From the NCBI RefSeq assembly GCF_000521485.1, contig NZ_BAVS01000020.1:1-52974 (forward strand): a DNA stretch of 52,974 nucleotides, given 5' to 3'. This stretch comes from Gracilibacillus boraciitolerans JCM 21714 (lineage in GTDB: Bacteria > Bacillota > Bacilli > Bacillales > Amphibacillaceae). The notes under the pieces are model-generated. The model searched no databases. It was not told where the DNA came from and was given only the letters and a program-made list of their open reading frames with translations. A program made the translations under genes and the position numbers. Shown here one piece after another: positions 11,575-22,313 of the stretch (position 1 is the first letter of the stretch; each line of letters opens with the position of its first letter).

Positions 11575-12849
11575 ATGAAACGTCTCAAATTTAATCGCGT
11601 TTTGACTAATAAAGATTTCATTTATGCCATTACATTATTGTTAATTATCGGACTAATCAGTTTCTCATTTTATGAATTGTCAAAAGCGGAAGTAAAAGTA
11701 ACCCAAGGTGATGAAGTAACAACCATTCGTACTCATGCTAATACTGTTGGGGGATGTATTGAATGAACTTGTAATTGATGTGGGAGAACACGATGAACTT
11801 TCGCATAACCTGAATGACCGGGTTACAACGAATATGAAAATACAACATACAGTCGCTAATCAAGTTTTTCTCAGTATAGACGGTAAAGAAACAACCTATT
11901 ATACAACAAGTAAAACGGTTGAAGACTTTTTATATGAACAAAACATTGAATTAACAGAAAATGATCAATTATCACTGGCTTTAGATACCAATGTGAACAA
12001 TCAACTTGAAATCGCAATTGATAAAGCTTTTCAAGTTACGATTAATGATGCTGGGGAGAAACAACAGGTTTGGACTACTAATAGTTCAGTAGAGGAATTA
12101 TTAAACGAAAATAACATTACACTCCATGAATTAGATAAAATCAAACCAAAAACTACGGCTGAATTAAATGGTGACACTGATATTGTAATAACCAGAGTAG
12201 AAAAGGTAACAGATGTAGTTGAAGAAGAACAAGACTTTCCGGTTGTCAAACGTCAGGATAGTTCCTTGGAAAAAGGAAAAGAGGAAATTGTAGCTCAAGG
12301 TGAACCAGGTGTAATTGAAAAGCACTATGAAGTAGTATTAGAAAATGGTGAGGAAGTATCAAGAGAGCTGGTAAAAGAAGAAGTTAAGCAGGAAGGTAAA
12401 GAAAAGATAGTAGCAATTGGAACTAAAGTTAATCAAACTATCTCAACTAATAACATCACTTCTACAAACAGTTCGCCAAAATCTGCAAGCAGTTCACCAA
12501 AATCTTCAGGCAGTTCTGAAGTAGTTTCACGTAGTGGTGGAGGCAACGAACCAAAGGGGAAAACATTATACATGAAAGCAACTGCTTACAATTGGGATTG
12601 TTCTTCGTGTGACGGACGTGGTCTTACGGCAACTGGTTATAACTTAAAGGCAAATCCTAACGGTGTAATTGCTGTAGATCCTAGCGTAATCCCATTAGGA
12701 ACGAAAGTATGGTAGAAGGTTATGGATATGCAATCGCACGTGACACAGGTGGAAATATAAAGGGGAATAAAATTGACCTCCATATGGCAACGACACAGCA
12801 AGCATCTAGTTTTGGTGTAAGAACGGTACAAGTCAAGATTATTGAATAA
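11575..12849 (+). CDS. yabE: Cell-wall-binding/3D domain protein YabE (two frameshifts)
   Basis: About 424 residues once two shifts are repaired. N-terminal membrane anchor (about 17-34), DUF348 repeats, a G5 domain around the EEIVAQGEPGVIEK segment, a Ser-rich linker and a C-terminal 3D domain (ATAYN...DPSVIPLGTKVWVEGYG). Family role: peptidoglycan hydrolase/remodelling, Rpf/Sps-like. Frame breaks: G5 where G4 is expected at 11749-11753 (+1), and GG where GGG is expected at about 12711 (-1). SD AGGAGG. A strong sigma-A promoter lies upstream. Confidence 0.88.
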
Positions 12850-12855
12850 TTTATG

Positions 12856-12889
12856 AAAGCTTACCTAATCTAATTTGGTAAGCTTTTTT
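12856..12889 (+). terminator. Intrinsic terminator after yabE
   Basis: AAAGCTTACC pairs with GGTAAGCTTT followed by T6. Confidence 0.85.
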
Positions 12890-12974
12890 AAGCGAATAAA
12901 GCTAAAAATCATACAGTATAGTGTGATAAGTGAATAATGTTTCTTAGGTTGCAAAAATTCATTTATGAACATAA

Positions 12975-13076
12975 GGAAGATGATGCGACATAACTTTAAT
13001 TTATTGAGTAGTAATCTTGAAATTTATATTAGGTGTAACAACCGCTGCGACTTGCCCACTTCGCTTTCCGGGGGGC
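12975..13076 (+). repeat. Left-end copy of the dispersed 393-bp element
   Basis: About 100 bases nearly identical to 26657-26759, with only a few substitutions, starting at the inverted-end motif GGAAGATGATGCGACATAAC and ending at CTTCGCTTTCCGG plus a G run. No right end is found before rnmV, so this looks like a truncated copy. The remainder of the 12890-13158 gap shows no other gene. Confidence 0.8.
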
Positions 13077-13158
13077 AGTATGTCTATTTATTCATTAGTT
13101 TGTTTAGTGAAAAGTGGTGGGCTAGATGGTAAAATAAACAAAGCTATTACAAGTAAGA

Positions 13159-14650
<1,492 letters not shown>

Positions 14651-14747
14651 TAGTTATTTAACAGGCCGAAAACCGCTCTATTTCTGTTTTCTATACATAA
14701 TTTAAAGAAATTAAGGCAAGCTATAACCAGGAATTCCAATTTTTTTA

Positions 14748-14819
14748 TTGACAGCTCTCAATTGGTATTGATATAATAGAATAATTTTAATTGACGGTTG
14801 GACAAGAATGTAGTATAAT
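14748..14819 (+). promoter_or_regulatory. Tandem sigma-A promoters of veg
   Basis: Promoter 1: TTGACA (14748-14753), 18 bases, TATAAT (14772-14777). Promoter 2: TTGACG (14791-14796), 17 bases, TATAAT (14814-14819). Strong near-consensus promoters agree with veg being among the most strongly transcribed genes in B. subtilis. Confidence 0.85.
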
Positions 14820-14842
14820 AAATTTTAGTGAGGTGGAGTGTA

Positions 14843-15106
14843 TTGGCTAAAACGTTGATTGAAATTAAACAAGGTTTAGATGGAAATGTCGGCAAGCGTT
14901 TAAGAATTAAAGCGAATGGTGGTAGAAAGAAAACCATTGAACGTTATGGAACTTTATCTGAAACATATCCTTCTGTATTCATTGTTGAATTGGATCAAGA
15001 TGAGAATGCATTTGAACGTGTTTCATATAGTTATGCAGATATTCTCACGGAGACGGTTGAATTAAACTTTACAGAAGAACTAAAAGCAGTAGCAGGCGAG
15101 CAGTAA
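14843..15106 (+). CDS. veg: Veg protein, biofilm/spore-outgrowth regulator
   Basis: 87 residues, nearly collinear with B. subtilis Veg (AKTL..IK..LDGN.GKRL...ANGGR and [33 protein letters not shown]). Veg stimulates biofilm matrix genes by antagonising SinR and affects spore outgrowth. TTG 14843 is the family start, with GAGGTGGA before it. Monocistronic between strong promoters and a terminator. Confidence 0.95.
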   Translation: MAKTLIEIKQGLDGNVGKRLRIKANGGRKKTIERYGTLSETYPSVFIVELDQDENAFERVSYSYADILTETVELNFTEELKAVAGEQ

Positions 15107-15127
15107 ACCATGCTTACTGCTTTTTTT
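15100..15127 (+). terminator. Intrinsic terminator of veg
   Basis: GCAGTAA pairs with TTACTGC and is followed by T7. Confidence 0.85.
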
Positions 15128-15254
15128 ATGGGCTGAATAATGAATTTTTTTTTAATGACAGCAGGAATGTTATCCTTATATTTCCTGGCATCAAACTTTA
15201 AATAACACATAAACTATGCTTGTCGTAAAGAACGACAGAAAGGGAGTATCTTCT

Positions 15255-15434
15255 ATGGCTAGAAAACGAGGGATGATGTCTGATCGTTTTAAGGAAGAGC
15301 TTGCTAAAGAGTTAGGGTTTTACGACAAGGTACAGCAAGATGGTTGGGGCGGAATAACGGCAAGAGATGCTGGAAATATGGTGAAAAGAGCAGTACAGAT
15401 AGCGGAAGAAAGTTTAAATAAGGACAAAGCCTAA
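15255..15434 (+). CDS. sspF: Small acid-soluble spore protein SspF
   Basis: 59-residue alpha/beta-type SASP relative. The region [16 protein letters not shown] and [18 protein letters not shown] is the SspF signature. It coats spore DNA in the forespore. ATG 15255 has GAAAGGGAG upstream; an in-frame ATG at 15216 lacks a site. A weak sigma-G-like pair (GAATG 15165, CATCAAA 15189, spacer 19) lies upstream but is not convincing. Same place as in B. subtilis, between veg and ispE. Confidence 0.93.
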   Translation: MARKRGMMSDRFKEELAKELGFYDKVQQDGWGGITARDAGNMVKRAVQIAEESLNKDKA

Positions 15435-15453
15435 TCATGGCTTTGTCCTTTTT
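15421..15453 (+). terminator. Intrinsic terminator after sspF
   Basis: AGGACAAAGCC pairs with GGCTTTGTCCT (11 bp), overlapping the end of sspF, followed by T5. Confidence 0.88.
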
Positions 15454-15527
15454 GCGCTATGAATCAGTTTTATGGTATCTTTACATAAAGTCAATTTCTG
15501 AATAAAAAGGCAGTGGGTGAGCAAACA

Positions 15528-16395
15528 GTGTATATATTGGAGAAAGCGCCAGCGAAAATAAATCTAACTTTGGATGTCTTATATAAAAGACCAGATCATT
15601 ATCATGAAGTAGAAATGATAATGACTACAGTAGATCTAGCGGATCGTTTAGAATTCTTTTTATTAAAAGAAGACAGAATAGAAGTTGTTTCAGAAAACCG
15701 CTTTGTACCAAATGATGAGCGCAATTTAGCATATCGGGCAGCAATGCTTTTAAAGGAAAGGTTTCAAATAAAGATTGGAGTTAAAATTAAAATAGATAAG
15801 CAAATACCGGTTGCTGCAGGTCTTGCTGGTGGCAGTAGTGATGCTGCAGCGGCATTAAGAGGTTGAACAAGTTATGGAAACTGGGATTGTCTTTGAGTGA
15901 ATTAGCAACACTGGGTCAGAAGTAGGATCAGATGTATCTTTTTGTGTTTATGATTCCACTGCACTTGCTAAAGGCAGAGGTGAAAACATCTTGGAATTGC
16001 CAGCTCCACCACATTGTTGGGTTGTTCTGGCAAAGCCGGTACAAGGAGTCTCTACACAGTCTGTATATCAATCCCTGCATTTGGATAACTTAGATCATCC
16101 AGATACTCAAGGGATGATTCAGGCAATTAAACAATCTGATTATCAAGGAGTTTGTAAGAGACTGAAAAATGTACTGGAAACAGTAACGTTACCTAAGAAT
16201 CCGGAGGTAGAATTAATTAAAGCCCAAATGAAACGATTTGGAGCGGATGCGGTATTAATGAGCGGCAGTGGTCCAACCGTCTTTGGCTTAGTTCAGCAGG
16301 AAAGCAGGGCAGATCACATTTATAACAGTTTGAGAGGATTCTGTGAAGAAGTGTACGTCGTAAGATTACTGGGGAGTCATCAAACACTTGATTAA
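15528..16395 (+). CDS. ispE: 4-diphosphocytidyl-2-C-methyl-D-erythritol kinase (two frameshifts)
   Basis: GHMP kinase of the non-mevalonate isoprenoid pathway, essential in Bacillus. EKAPAKINL at the N-terminus and the ATP motif [19 protein letters not shown] are intact. Two single T losses break the frame, at about 15864 (GGTTGAAC for GGTTTGAAC) and at about 15916 (GGGTCAG for GGGTTCAG). With both restored the protein is 289 residues, the B. subtilis length. GTG 15528 is preferred over GTG 15513 from family alignment and the GGTGAG site. Confidence 0.92.
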
Positions 16396-16449
16396 ACACG
16401 TATAAAATGTTATATTTACCACAAAATATTCGGATTTTGGGGTGTAGTG

Positions 16450-17276
16450 ATGAAAAGAAGCGATCGCCTGGTTGCGATGACCAATTATTTAGTAGAGCAT
16501 CCAATGGAATTAATTTCTCTACCATTTTTTTCAGATATGTATGGTGCAGCTAAATCATCGATAAGTGAAGATTTGGCTATTATAAATAAAGTATTTAAAG
16601 AAGATGGTATAGGCTATTTAGAGTCTGTTTCTGGAGCTGCTGGTGGTGTGAAGTATATTCCGGATGTATCGAAGGAGAGGGCCGGAAAAATAATCGAAAA
16701 GTTATGCTTGGAATTAGAAGATCCAAGTCGTATTTTGCCTGGTGGCTATTTATTTATGAGTGATATTTTGGGGAATCCAAGTACTGTAAGAAATATTGGA
16801 CGCCTTTTTGCCTCGCGTTTCACGGGATTAAATATTGATTCCGTAGTAACCGTAGCTACCAAGGGAATACCCATTGCGTATGCGGCAGCTGAATTCTTGC
16901 ATGTGCCAGTAATCATAGTGCGCCGCGATCCTAAGGTGACAGAAGGTTCAACAGTGAGTATTAATTATGTATCGGGTTCATCAAAAAAATCCAAACGATG
17001 GTATTGTCAAAACGAAGCTTAAGTTCCAGAGAAAATGTGTGTATTATCGATGATTTTATGAAAGCAGGCGGAACGATTAACGGAATTAAAAACTTACTGC
17101 AGGAATTTGATGCTAACGTGAAAGCAATTGGTGTTTTAGCGGAAGCAGAGGATGAAGAAGAGGATCGTGTAGTGGAGGATTACATGTCCTTGGTTCAAAT
17201 TAAAAATGTGGATTCTACGAAAAGGCATATCGAAGTTATAAAAGGTAATTATTTTGAATATAAAAATAGAGAATAG
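16450..17276 (+). CDS. purR: Purine operon repressor PurR (frameshift)
   Basis: About 275 residues. N-terminal winged helix (KRSDRLVAMTNYLVEHP), C-terminal phosphoribosyltransferase-like domain with PRPP-binding motif VCIIDDFMKAGGT. It represses purine genes and PRPP relieves repression. The frame breaks in a poly-A run (A7 at 16983-16989); eight A would give SSKKIQT, matching the family spacing. ridA (yabJ), which follows purR in B. subtilis, is missing here. Confidence 0.93.
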
Positions 17277-17416
17277 AGAAGAAAAAAGTCAACAGTATCA
17301 TTTACAGACTGTGGAGAAGAAAAACATGCAAAAGTAGTCGAAACTTATCGAAATATGTCGTTCATCACTCTAATTAAGAAGTATCTCTTAAAAAGATAAA
17401 TTATTTTTAAAATTTA

Positions 17417-17445
17417 GCAGGAATTATCACAAATTTGTTGAATTA
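17417..17445 (+). promoter_or_regulatory. Sigma-H promoter of spoVG
   Basis: GCAGGAATT (17417-17425), 11-base spacer, GTTGAATTA (17437-17445) match RNAGGAWWW and RNNGAATWW at every defined base. spoVG is the classical sigma-H gene. The preceding 17277-17416 stretch holds nothing else I can identify. Confidence 0.88.
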
Positions 17446-17487
17446 AAATAATAAGTTCTTAATAAGGGAAAAGGTGGTGAAACATAA

Positions 17488-17778
17488 ATGGAAGTAACTG
17501 ACGTGAGATTACGCCGCGTGAATACCGATGGAAGAATGCGAGCTATCGCATCCATTACATTAGATCATGAATTTGTTGTGCATGATATTCGTGTTATTGA
17601 TGGAAACAATGGAATGTTTGTAGCAATGCCTTCTAAGCGTACACCGGATGGTGAATTTAGAGATATTGCACATCCTATTAATTCAGGCACAAGAGGGAAA
17701 ATTCAGGATGCTGTTCTGGAAGAATACCAACGTGCTGGTGAAACTGAAGTAGAATATGAAGAAGCAGGTGCTTCCTAA
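17488..17778 (+). CDS. spoVG: Septation/RNA-binding regulator SpoVG
   Basis: 96 residues, standard SpoVG sequence ([52 protein letters not shown]). In Bacillaceae it affects asymmetric septation and cortex formation; homologues bind nucleic acids. SD AAGGTGGTG. It is isolated by a sigma-H promoter and its own terminator. Confidence 0.97.
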   Translation: MEVTDVRLRRVNTDGRMRAIASITLDHEFVVHDIRVIDGNNGMFVAMPSKRTPDGEFRDIAHPINSGTRGKIQDAVLEEYQRAGETEVEYEEAGAS

Positions 17779-17788
17779 AAAAGAGTAA

Positions 17789-17822
17789 AAAGTCTAATCA
17801 TTTTTGATTAGACTTTTATTTT
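17789..17822 (+). terminator. Intrinsic terminator after spoVG
   Basis: AGTCTAATCA pairs with TGATTAGACT, followed by TTTATTTTTT. Confidence 0.88.
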
Positions 17823-17942
17823 TTGTTCTTCTTTATTGAAAATGTCATGGTTTTCATATATATTCATAATTGGGATACTATTGTGCGAAATGAGCATAAT
17901 TCAATCATATATACATTTAATGTTAGGAACGGAGGGAATCAT

Positions 17943-19317
17943 TTGTTAAATCGCTATGCAATTGTTTTAGCAGCAGGGAAAGGGACAAGAATGAAGTCGA
18001 ATTTATATAAAGTTCTACATCCTGTCTTAGGTAAGCCGATGGTACAACATGTGGTAGATCAGTTAAAGACGCTAGATTTAGCCAGTATTACAACTGTAGT
18101 TGGTTTTGGTGCTGAAAAAGTACAGGAACAGCTTGGAGATGATTCTGAATTCGTGATCCAGCAAGAGCAGTTAGGAACGGGACATGCTGTACAGCAGGCA
18201 GAAAGTTTTTTGGCAAACAAGCAAGGCACAACCATTGTAGTTTGTGGGGGGATACCCCATTATTAACTAAAGAAACCTTGCAAGCAGTATTAGAGCATCA
18301 TGAGAAAGAAAAAGCAGCTGTAACCATTTTAACTGCACAAGCAGATGATCCAACAGGTTATGGAAGAATTGTCAGAAATGCAGAAAGTCAGGTTAGCAAA
18401 ATTGTAGAACAAAAAGATGCAACAAAAGAAGAGCAGTTAATTCAGGAAATTAATACAGGTACATATTGTTTTGATAATGTATTATTATTTGAGGCGCTGA
18501 AGAAAGTATCAAATGATAATGCGCAGGGAGAATATTATTTACCAGATGTTATTCAGATCGCGCAACAAGAGCAGCAAAAGGTTGTGGCATATGAAACAGA
18601 ACAATTTGAAGAAACAATTGGTGTAAATGACCGAATTGCATTATCTCAAGCTGAAAAACTAATGAAAAAAAGAATTAATGAGCAACATATGAGAAATGGT
18701 GTAAGTATCATCGATCCAGAAAACACTTATATTGGAGTAGATGTACAAATAGGTACTGATGTAACAATTGAACCGGGATCTGTACTTAAAGGTAAAACGA
18801 TTATTGAAAACGACGCAGTTATTGGTCCAAATTCAGAAATAACAGATTGTCATATTGGAGAAAGCACTGTGATGCGACATAGTGTGGCCACGTCAAGTTA
18901 TATTGGAAAAAGAGTTCAAGTTGGACCATTTGCGCATATTCGACCTGAGGCAGCGATCGGCAATGATGTAAAAGTGGGTAATTTTGTTGAAATTAAGAAA
19001 TCAAAAATAGATAATGGAAGTAAGGTTCCACATTTAAGTTATATCGGTGATGCAGAAATAGGCAGTGGGGGGGTCAATATTGGGTGTGGGGGGGCTATTA
19101 CTGTTAATTATGATGGCAAGAACAAATTTAAGACAACGATAGAAGATGATGCTTTTATCGGATGTAACGCCAATTTAATCGCACCAGTCGTATTGGTAAA
19201 GGTGCATTAATCGCAGCAGGTTCAACGATTCACCAGGACGTGCCGGGTGAATCATTATCGATTGGCCGGGCTAAACAAGTAAATAAAGAAGGGTATGCGA
19301 GAAAATACAACAATTAA
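17943..19317 (+). CDS. glmU: Bifunctional GlmU (GcaD), two frameshifts
   Basis: UDP-GlcNAc pyrophosphorylase and GlcN-1-P acetyltransferase, essential for peptidoglycan precursors. N-terminal uridyltransferase motif [12 protein letters not shown]-terminal left-handed beta-helix with [18 protein letters not shown] start with GGAGGG. Breaks: G6 for G4 at 18246-18251 (+2; VVCGDTPLL is restored by G4) and one base missing at about 19188 (APVRIGKG expected). Two G7 runs (19067-19073, 19088-19094) each add a Gly. Repair gives about 455 residues, the usual length. Confidence 0.93.
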
Positions 19318-19341
19318 TTAAGATCACATGGAGGTATACAA

Positions 19342-20289
19342 ATGTCCTATAAGGATTCATCCTTAAAAGTATTTACATTAAATTCGAATCCAAGACTTGC
19401 CGAAGAAATTGCAGCGAATATTGGGGTGGAATTAGGGAGATGCTCGGTAACAAAGTTTAGTGATGGTGAAATTCAAATTAATATTGAGGAAAGTATTCGT
19501 GGTTGCGACGTATATGTCGTTCAATCTACGTGCGAGCCTGGTAATCAGCACATTATGGAATTATTGATTATGATTGACGCCTTAAAAAGAGCATCTGCAC
19601 AATCCATAAATATTGTCATGCCGTATTATGGGTATGCAAGACAGGATCGGAAGGCGCGTGCTCGGGAACCAATTACAGCAAAGTTAGTAGCTGATTTACT
19701 GCAAACAGCTGGCGCAACACGAGTGATTACCTTAGATTTACATGCACCACAAATTCAAGGCTTCTTTAACATCCCAGTTGATCAACTAGTTGGTGTACCC
19801 ATTCTTTCTAGTTATTGGAGTAAGAAGGGACTTGAGGATATAGTGGTAGTGTCTCCTGACCATGGTGGCGTAACACGTGCTCGCCAACTGGCAGATAGAT
19901 TGAAAGCACCAATTGCGATTATAGATAAACGCAGACCGAGACCAAATGTAGCAGAAGTTATGAACATTGTTGGTAGAATTGAAGGAAAAACGGCAATCTT
20001 AATAGATGATATTATCGATACTGCTGGTACGATAACTCTTGGTGCTAATGCTTTAATCGAAAATGGTGCAACAGAAGTTTATGCGTGTTGTACCCATCCC
20101 GTCCTGTCCGGCCCGGCTATAGAAAGAATAGAGGAATCATCGATTAAAGAACTTGTAGTGACAAATAGTATTCCCTTACAGGATAAGAAGCATATTGATA
20201 AAATTACACAATTATCGGTAGCACCACTTATAAGTGAAGCGATTATCCGCGTGCATGAACGGCTATCAGTGAGTATTTTATTTGATTAA
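19342..20289 (+). CDS. prs: Ribose-phosphate pyrophosphokinase
   Basis: 315 residues, intact. It makes PRPP from ribose-5-phosphate and ATP, feeding nucleotide, His and Trp synthesis and the PurR effector pool. Visible motifs: [15 protein letters not shown] catalytic loop and PRPP loop [20 protein letters not shown], 25 bases after glmU, co-transcribed as in B. subtilis. Confidence 0.97.
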   Translation: MSYKDSSLKVFTLNSNPRLAEEIAANIGVELGRCSVTKFSDGEIQINIEESIRGCDVYVVQSTCEPGNQHIMELLIMIDALKRASAQSINIVMPYYGYARQDRKARAREPITAKLVADLLQTAGATRVITLDLHAPQIQGFFNIPVDQLVGVPILSSYWSKKGLEDIVVVSPDHGGVTRARQLADRLKAPIAIIDKRRPRPNVAEVMNIVGRIEGKTAILIDDIIDTAGTITLGANALIENGATEVYACCTHPVLSGPAIERIEESSIKELVVTNSIPLQDKKHIDKITQLSVAPLISEAIIRVHERLSVSILFD

Positions 20290-20347
20290 TAAGATACTTA
20301 GCAGCTCGTTGGAATAAGTATAAACCAAGTGGATTTTTAAAAAAGAG

Positions 20348-20373
20348 GTTTAGCCTATGACACTTAAGGGAAA
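20348..20373 (+). promoter_or_regulatory. Sigma-B promoter of rplY (ctc)
   Basis: GTTTAG (20348-20353), exactly 14 bases, GGGAAA (20368-20373), matching GTTTAA-N14-GGGWAW with one mismatch. ctc is a textbook sigma-B general-stress gene. Confidence 0.75.
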
Positions 20374-20412
20374 AATGTAAATATTAATATTTTTATATGG
20401 AGGATGATTATT

Positions 20413-21051
20413 GTGGCAGTAACTTTGGAAGCAAAAAAGAGAGAAGACTTAAAAACTTCAAATACAAAAGCTTTAAGATTAGCAGGTGATGTACCAGGTA
20501 TTATTTATGGATACAAGGTAGAACCACAAACTGTATCAGTGAATAGTATTGAATTATTAAAAACGGTAAGAGATGAAGGGAAAAATGCGATTATCTCCTT
20601 ACAAATAGATGGTAAATCTGTAGATGTGATGCTTCACGAATATCAGGTAGACCCTATCAAAGATCAATTAATACATGCAGACTTTTATGCTGTCAACTTA
20701 CAAGAAGAATTGGACGTACACGTATCAATCGCAGTAGACGGTGAAGCGATTGGGGGGGTAAAAGAAGGTGGAGTGCTTCAACAACCACTGTATGAACTTG
20801 CGCTTAGAGCAAAACCAAAAGATATTCCAGAACAGATTACAATTGACGTTTCTGACTTAGCAGTCGGTGACAGCATTCTGGTTTCTGATCTAAAAGAGGG
20901 GGGGAAAAATTACGAAATCCTTGAGGATGAGAACACAACCATTGTATCGATTCTTGTTCCGGATGAAGTACCTGCTGATGAACCAGCAGAAGACGAAGAA
21001 GAAACAGAACCAGAAGCTACTGATGAAAAAGGCGAAGAAGAGGAAAAATAA
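20413..21051 (+). CDS. rplY: General stress protein Ctc / ribosomal protein bL25
   Basis: 212 residues. N-terminal 5S-rRNA-binding L25 domain (VPGIIYG), C-terminal TL5 beta domain and a long acidic tail. GTG 20413 is chosen because GGAGG ends at 20403, adjacent to the upstream ATG 20404 but well spaced for the GTG. Two G7 runs (20752-20758 in IGGVKEGG, 20898-20904 in KEGGKNY) each seem to add one Gly: relatives read GVK(E/D)GG. Confidence 0.93.
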   Translation: MAVTLEAKKREDLKTSNTKALRLAGDVPGIIYGYKVEPQTVSVNSIELLKTVRDEGKNAIISLQIDGKSVDVMLHEYQVDPIKDQLIHADFYAVNLQEELDVHVSIAVDGEAIGGVKEGGVLQQPLYELALRAKPKDIPEQITIDVSDLAVGDSILVSDLKEGGKNYEILEDENTTIVSILVPDEVPADEPAEDEEETEPEATDEKGEEEEK

Positions 21052-21055
21052 ACAG

Positions 21056-21087
21056 AAAAGACGCAACCATAAAAGTTGCGTCTTTTC
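21056..21087 (+). terminator. Intrinsic terminator after rplY
   Basis: AAAAGACGCAAC pairs with GTTGCGTCTTTT. The following 21088-21314 gap contains only a degenerate relative of the dispersed repeat right end (TTTCAAAGTTGTCACTAG at about 21211) and AT-rich DNA before pth. Confidence 0.85.
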
Positions 21088-21314
21088 ATTTATGCTAAGA
21101 AGTATAAACCTAACCCAGCACTTACCAATTGAAATCTAAACGAAAAATAATATATGAAATATCTAAACCGCAAAGTAAATGGAGGGAGCTTTTGCTTTCC
21201 ACTCCTCATACTTTCAAAGTTGTCACTAGTCCGGATTATGTGTCTGCTCGTTTTTTTTTACTAGTTTATGTTAAACTATAGAGAAGAAATAAATGTTAAA
21301 GGAAGACTTCAAAA

Positions 21315-21878
21315 ATGAAATGTATAGTAGGATTAGGTAATCCAGGAATTAAATATCAACAGACCCGTCACAACGTCGGCTTTATGGTAATTGAGGAATT
21401 ACTAAAACGACACCAATGGACATTAGATAAAAGCAAATTTAAAGGCCATTTCACATTAGAATCATTACATAGCGAAAAAGTCATATTATTACAACCTCAA
21501 ACCTTTATGAACTTATCAGGAGAATCTATTCGTCCCTTAATTGATTTTTATGATATAGTGCCAGAGGATGTTACAGTTATTTATGACGATTTAGATTTGC
21601 CATTAGGAAAAATCCGGTTGCGACAAAAAGGTGGACCCGGGGGGGGACATAATGGAATTCGTTCTGTAATTGACCAATTAGGTACCAAAGAGTTTAACCG
21701 GTTACGATTCGGTATAGGTAGACCTGAGACACCAATGTCAGTCATTGATTACGTATTAGGTAAATTTAATGAATCAGATCATGATACGTTAGAACAATCC
21801 ATCAACCATGCTGCAGATGCAATGGAAGCATGGATAAGTCAGCCGTTTCAGAAAGTTATGAACGACTATAACAAATAA
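21315..21878 (+). CDS. pth: Peptidyl-tRNA hydrolase
   Basis: 187 residues (spoVC in B. subtilis). It releases peptides from drop-off peptidyl-tRNA and is essential. Catalytic H19 in TRHNVGF, N in FMNLSGES, and YDDLDLPLG are present. The conserved GGHNG loop is expanded to GGGHNG by a G8 run (21639-21646; G5 expected), another +3 event in a catalytic motif. Confidence 0.95.
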   Translation: MKCIVGLGNPGIKYQQTRHNVGFMVIEELLKRHQWTLDKSKFKGHFTLESLHSEKVILLQPQTFMNLSGESIRPLIDFYDIVPEDVTVIYDDLDLPLGKIRLRQKGGPGGGHNGIRSVIDQLGTKEFNRLRFGIGRPETPMSVIDYVLGKFNESDHDTLEQSINHAADAMEAWISQPFQKVMNDYNK

Positions 21879-21892
21879 AAGTATATTGTCGC

Positions 21893-21922
21893 GTATAGGA
21901 GAATACTTTACCGGTTAGAATA
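21893..21922 (+). promoter_or_regulatory. Sigma-F promoter of fin
   Basis: GTATA (21893-21897), 15-base spacer, GGTTAGAATA (21913-21922): a full match to GYATA-N15-GGNNANAHTR. fin is a sigma-F gene in B. subtilis. Confidence 0.85.
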
Positions 21923-21971
21923 ATAACTGATCAATCTCTTTAGAATTCCCCCCCTTAAGGAGGCGTGACGT

Positions 21972-22202
21972 ATGACGTTATTATATACTTGCAAACATTG
22001 TGGAAGTGAAGTAGGCAGATTACAGCCTGACATGCTGGATCTGGACAAGATTGGGTGGAATGTTTTATCGATGGAGGAAAAGGCGAAGCTGTTACAGTAT
22101 CGGCATGATGAGACTATTACTCTCTTTTCAATTTGTGAAAATTGCCAGCAACTATTAGATCAACATCCACAATACCACGAACTGGATTATTTTATTCAAT
22201 AA
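21972..22202 (+). CDS. fin: Anti-sigma-F factor Fin (YabK)
   Basis: 76 residues. Two CxxC pairs, CKHCG at 7-11 and CENC at about 56-59, form a zinc-ribbon-like fold. Fin binds sigma-F and helps the switch to sigma-G in the forespore. Strong AAGGAGG site. A C7 run at 21948-21954 lies between promoter and ribosome site. Together with csfB this window encodes both small anti-sigma factors that order forespore transcription. Confidence 0.9.
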   Translation: MTLLYTCKHCGSEVGRLQPDMLDLDKIGWNVLSMEEKAKLLQYRHDETITLFSICENCQQLLDQHPQYHELDYFIQ

Positions 22203-22313
22203 ACAATAGGCAAAAATTAGCTTTGGTTGAAACCAAAGCATTTTTGCGCGTTTTAGCAATAATTGAAAAAATGATCATATATTAGTTTTAAGGAAATTAG
22301 GGGGGGGAGCATT

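Noticed and set aside
14828-14842. GTG upstream start for veg
   Set aside because: It would add MRWSV, absent in the family, and overlaps the ribosome site of the TTG start.
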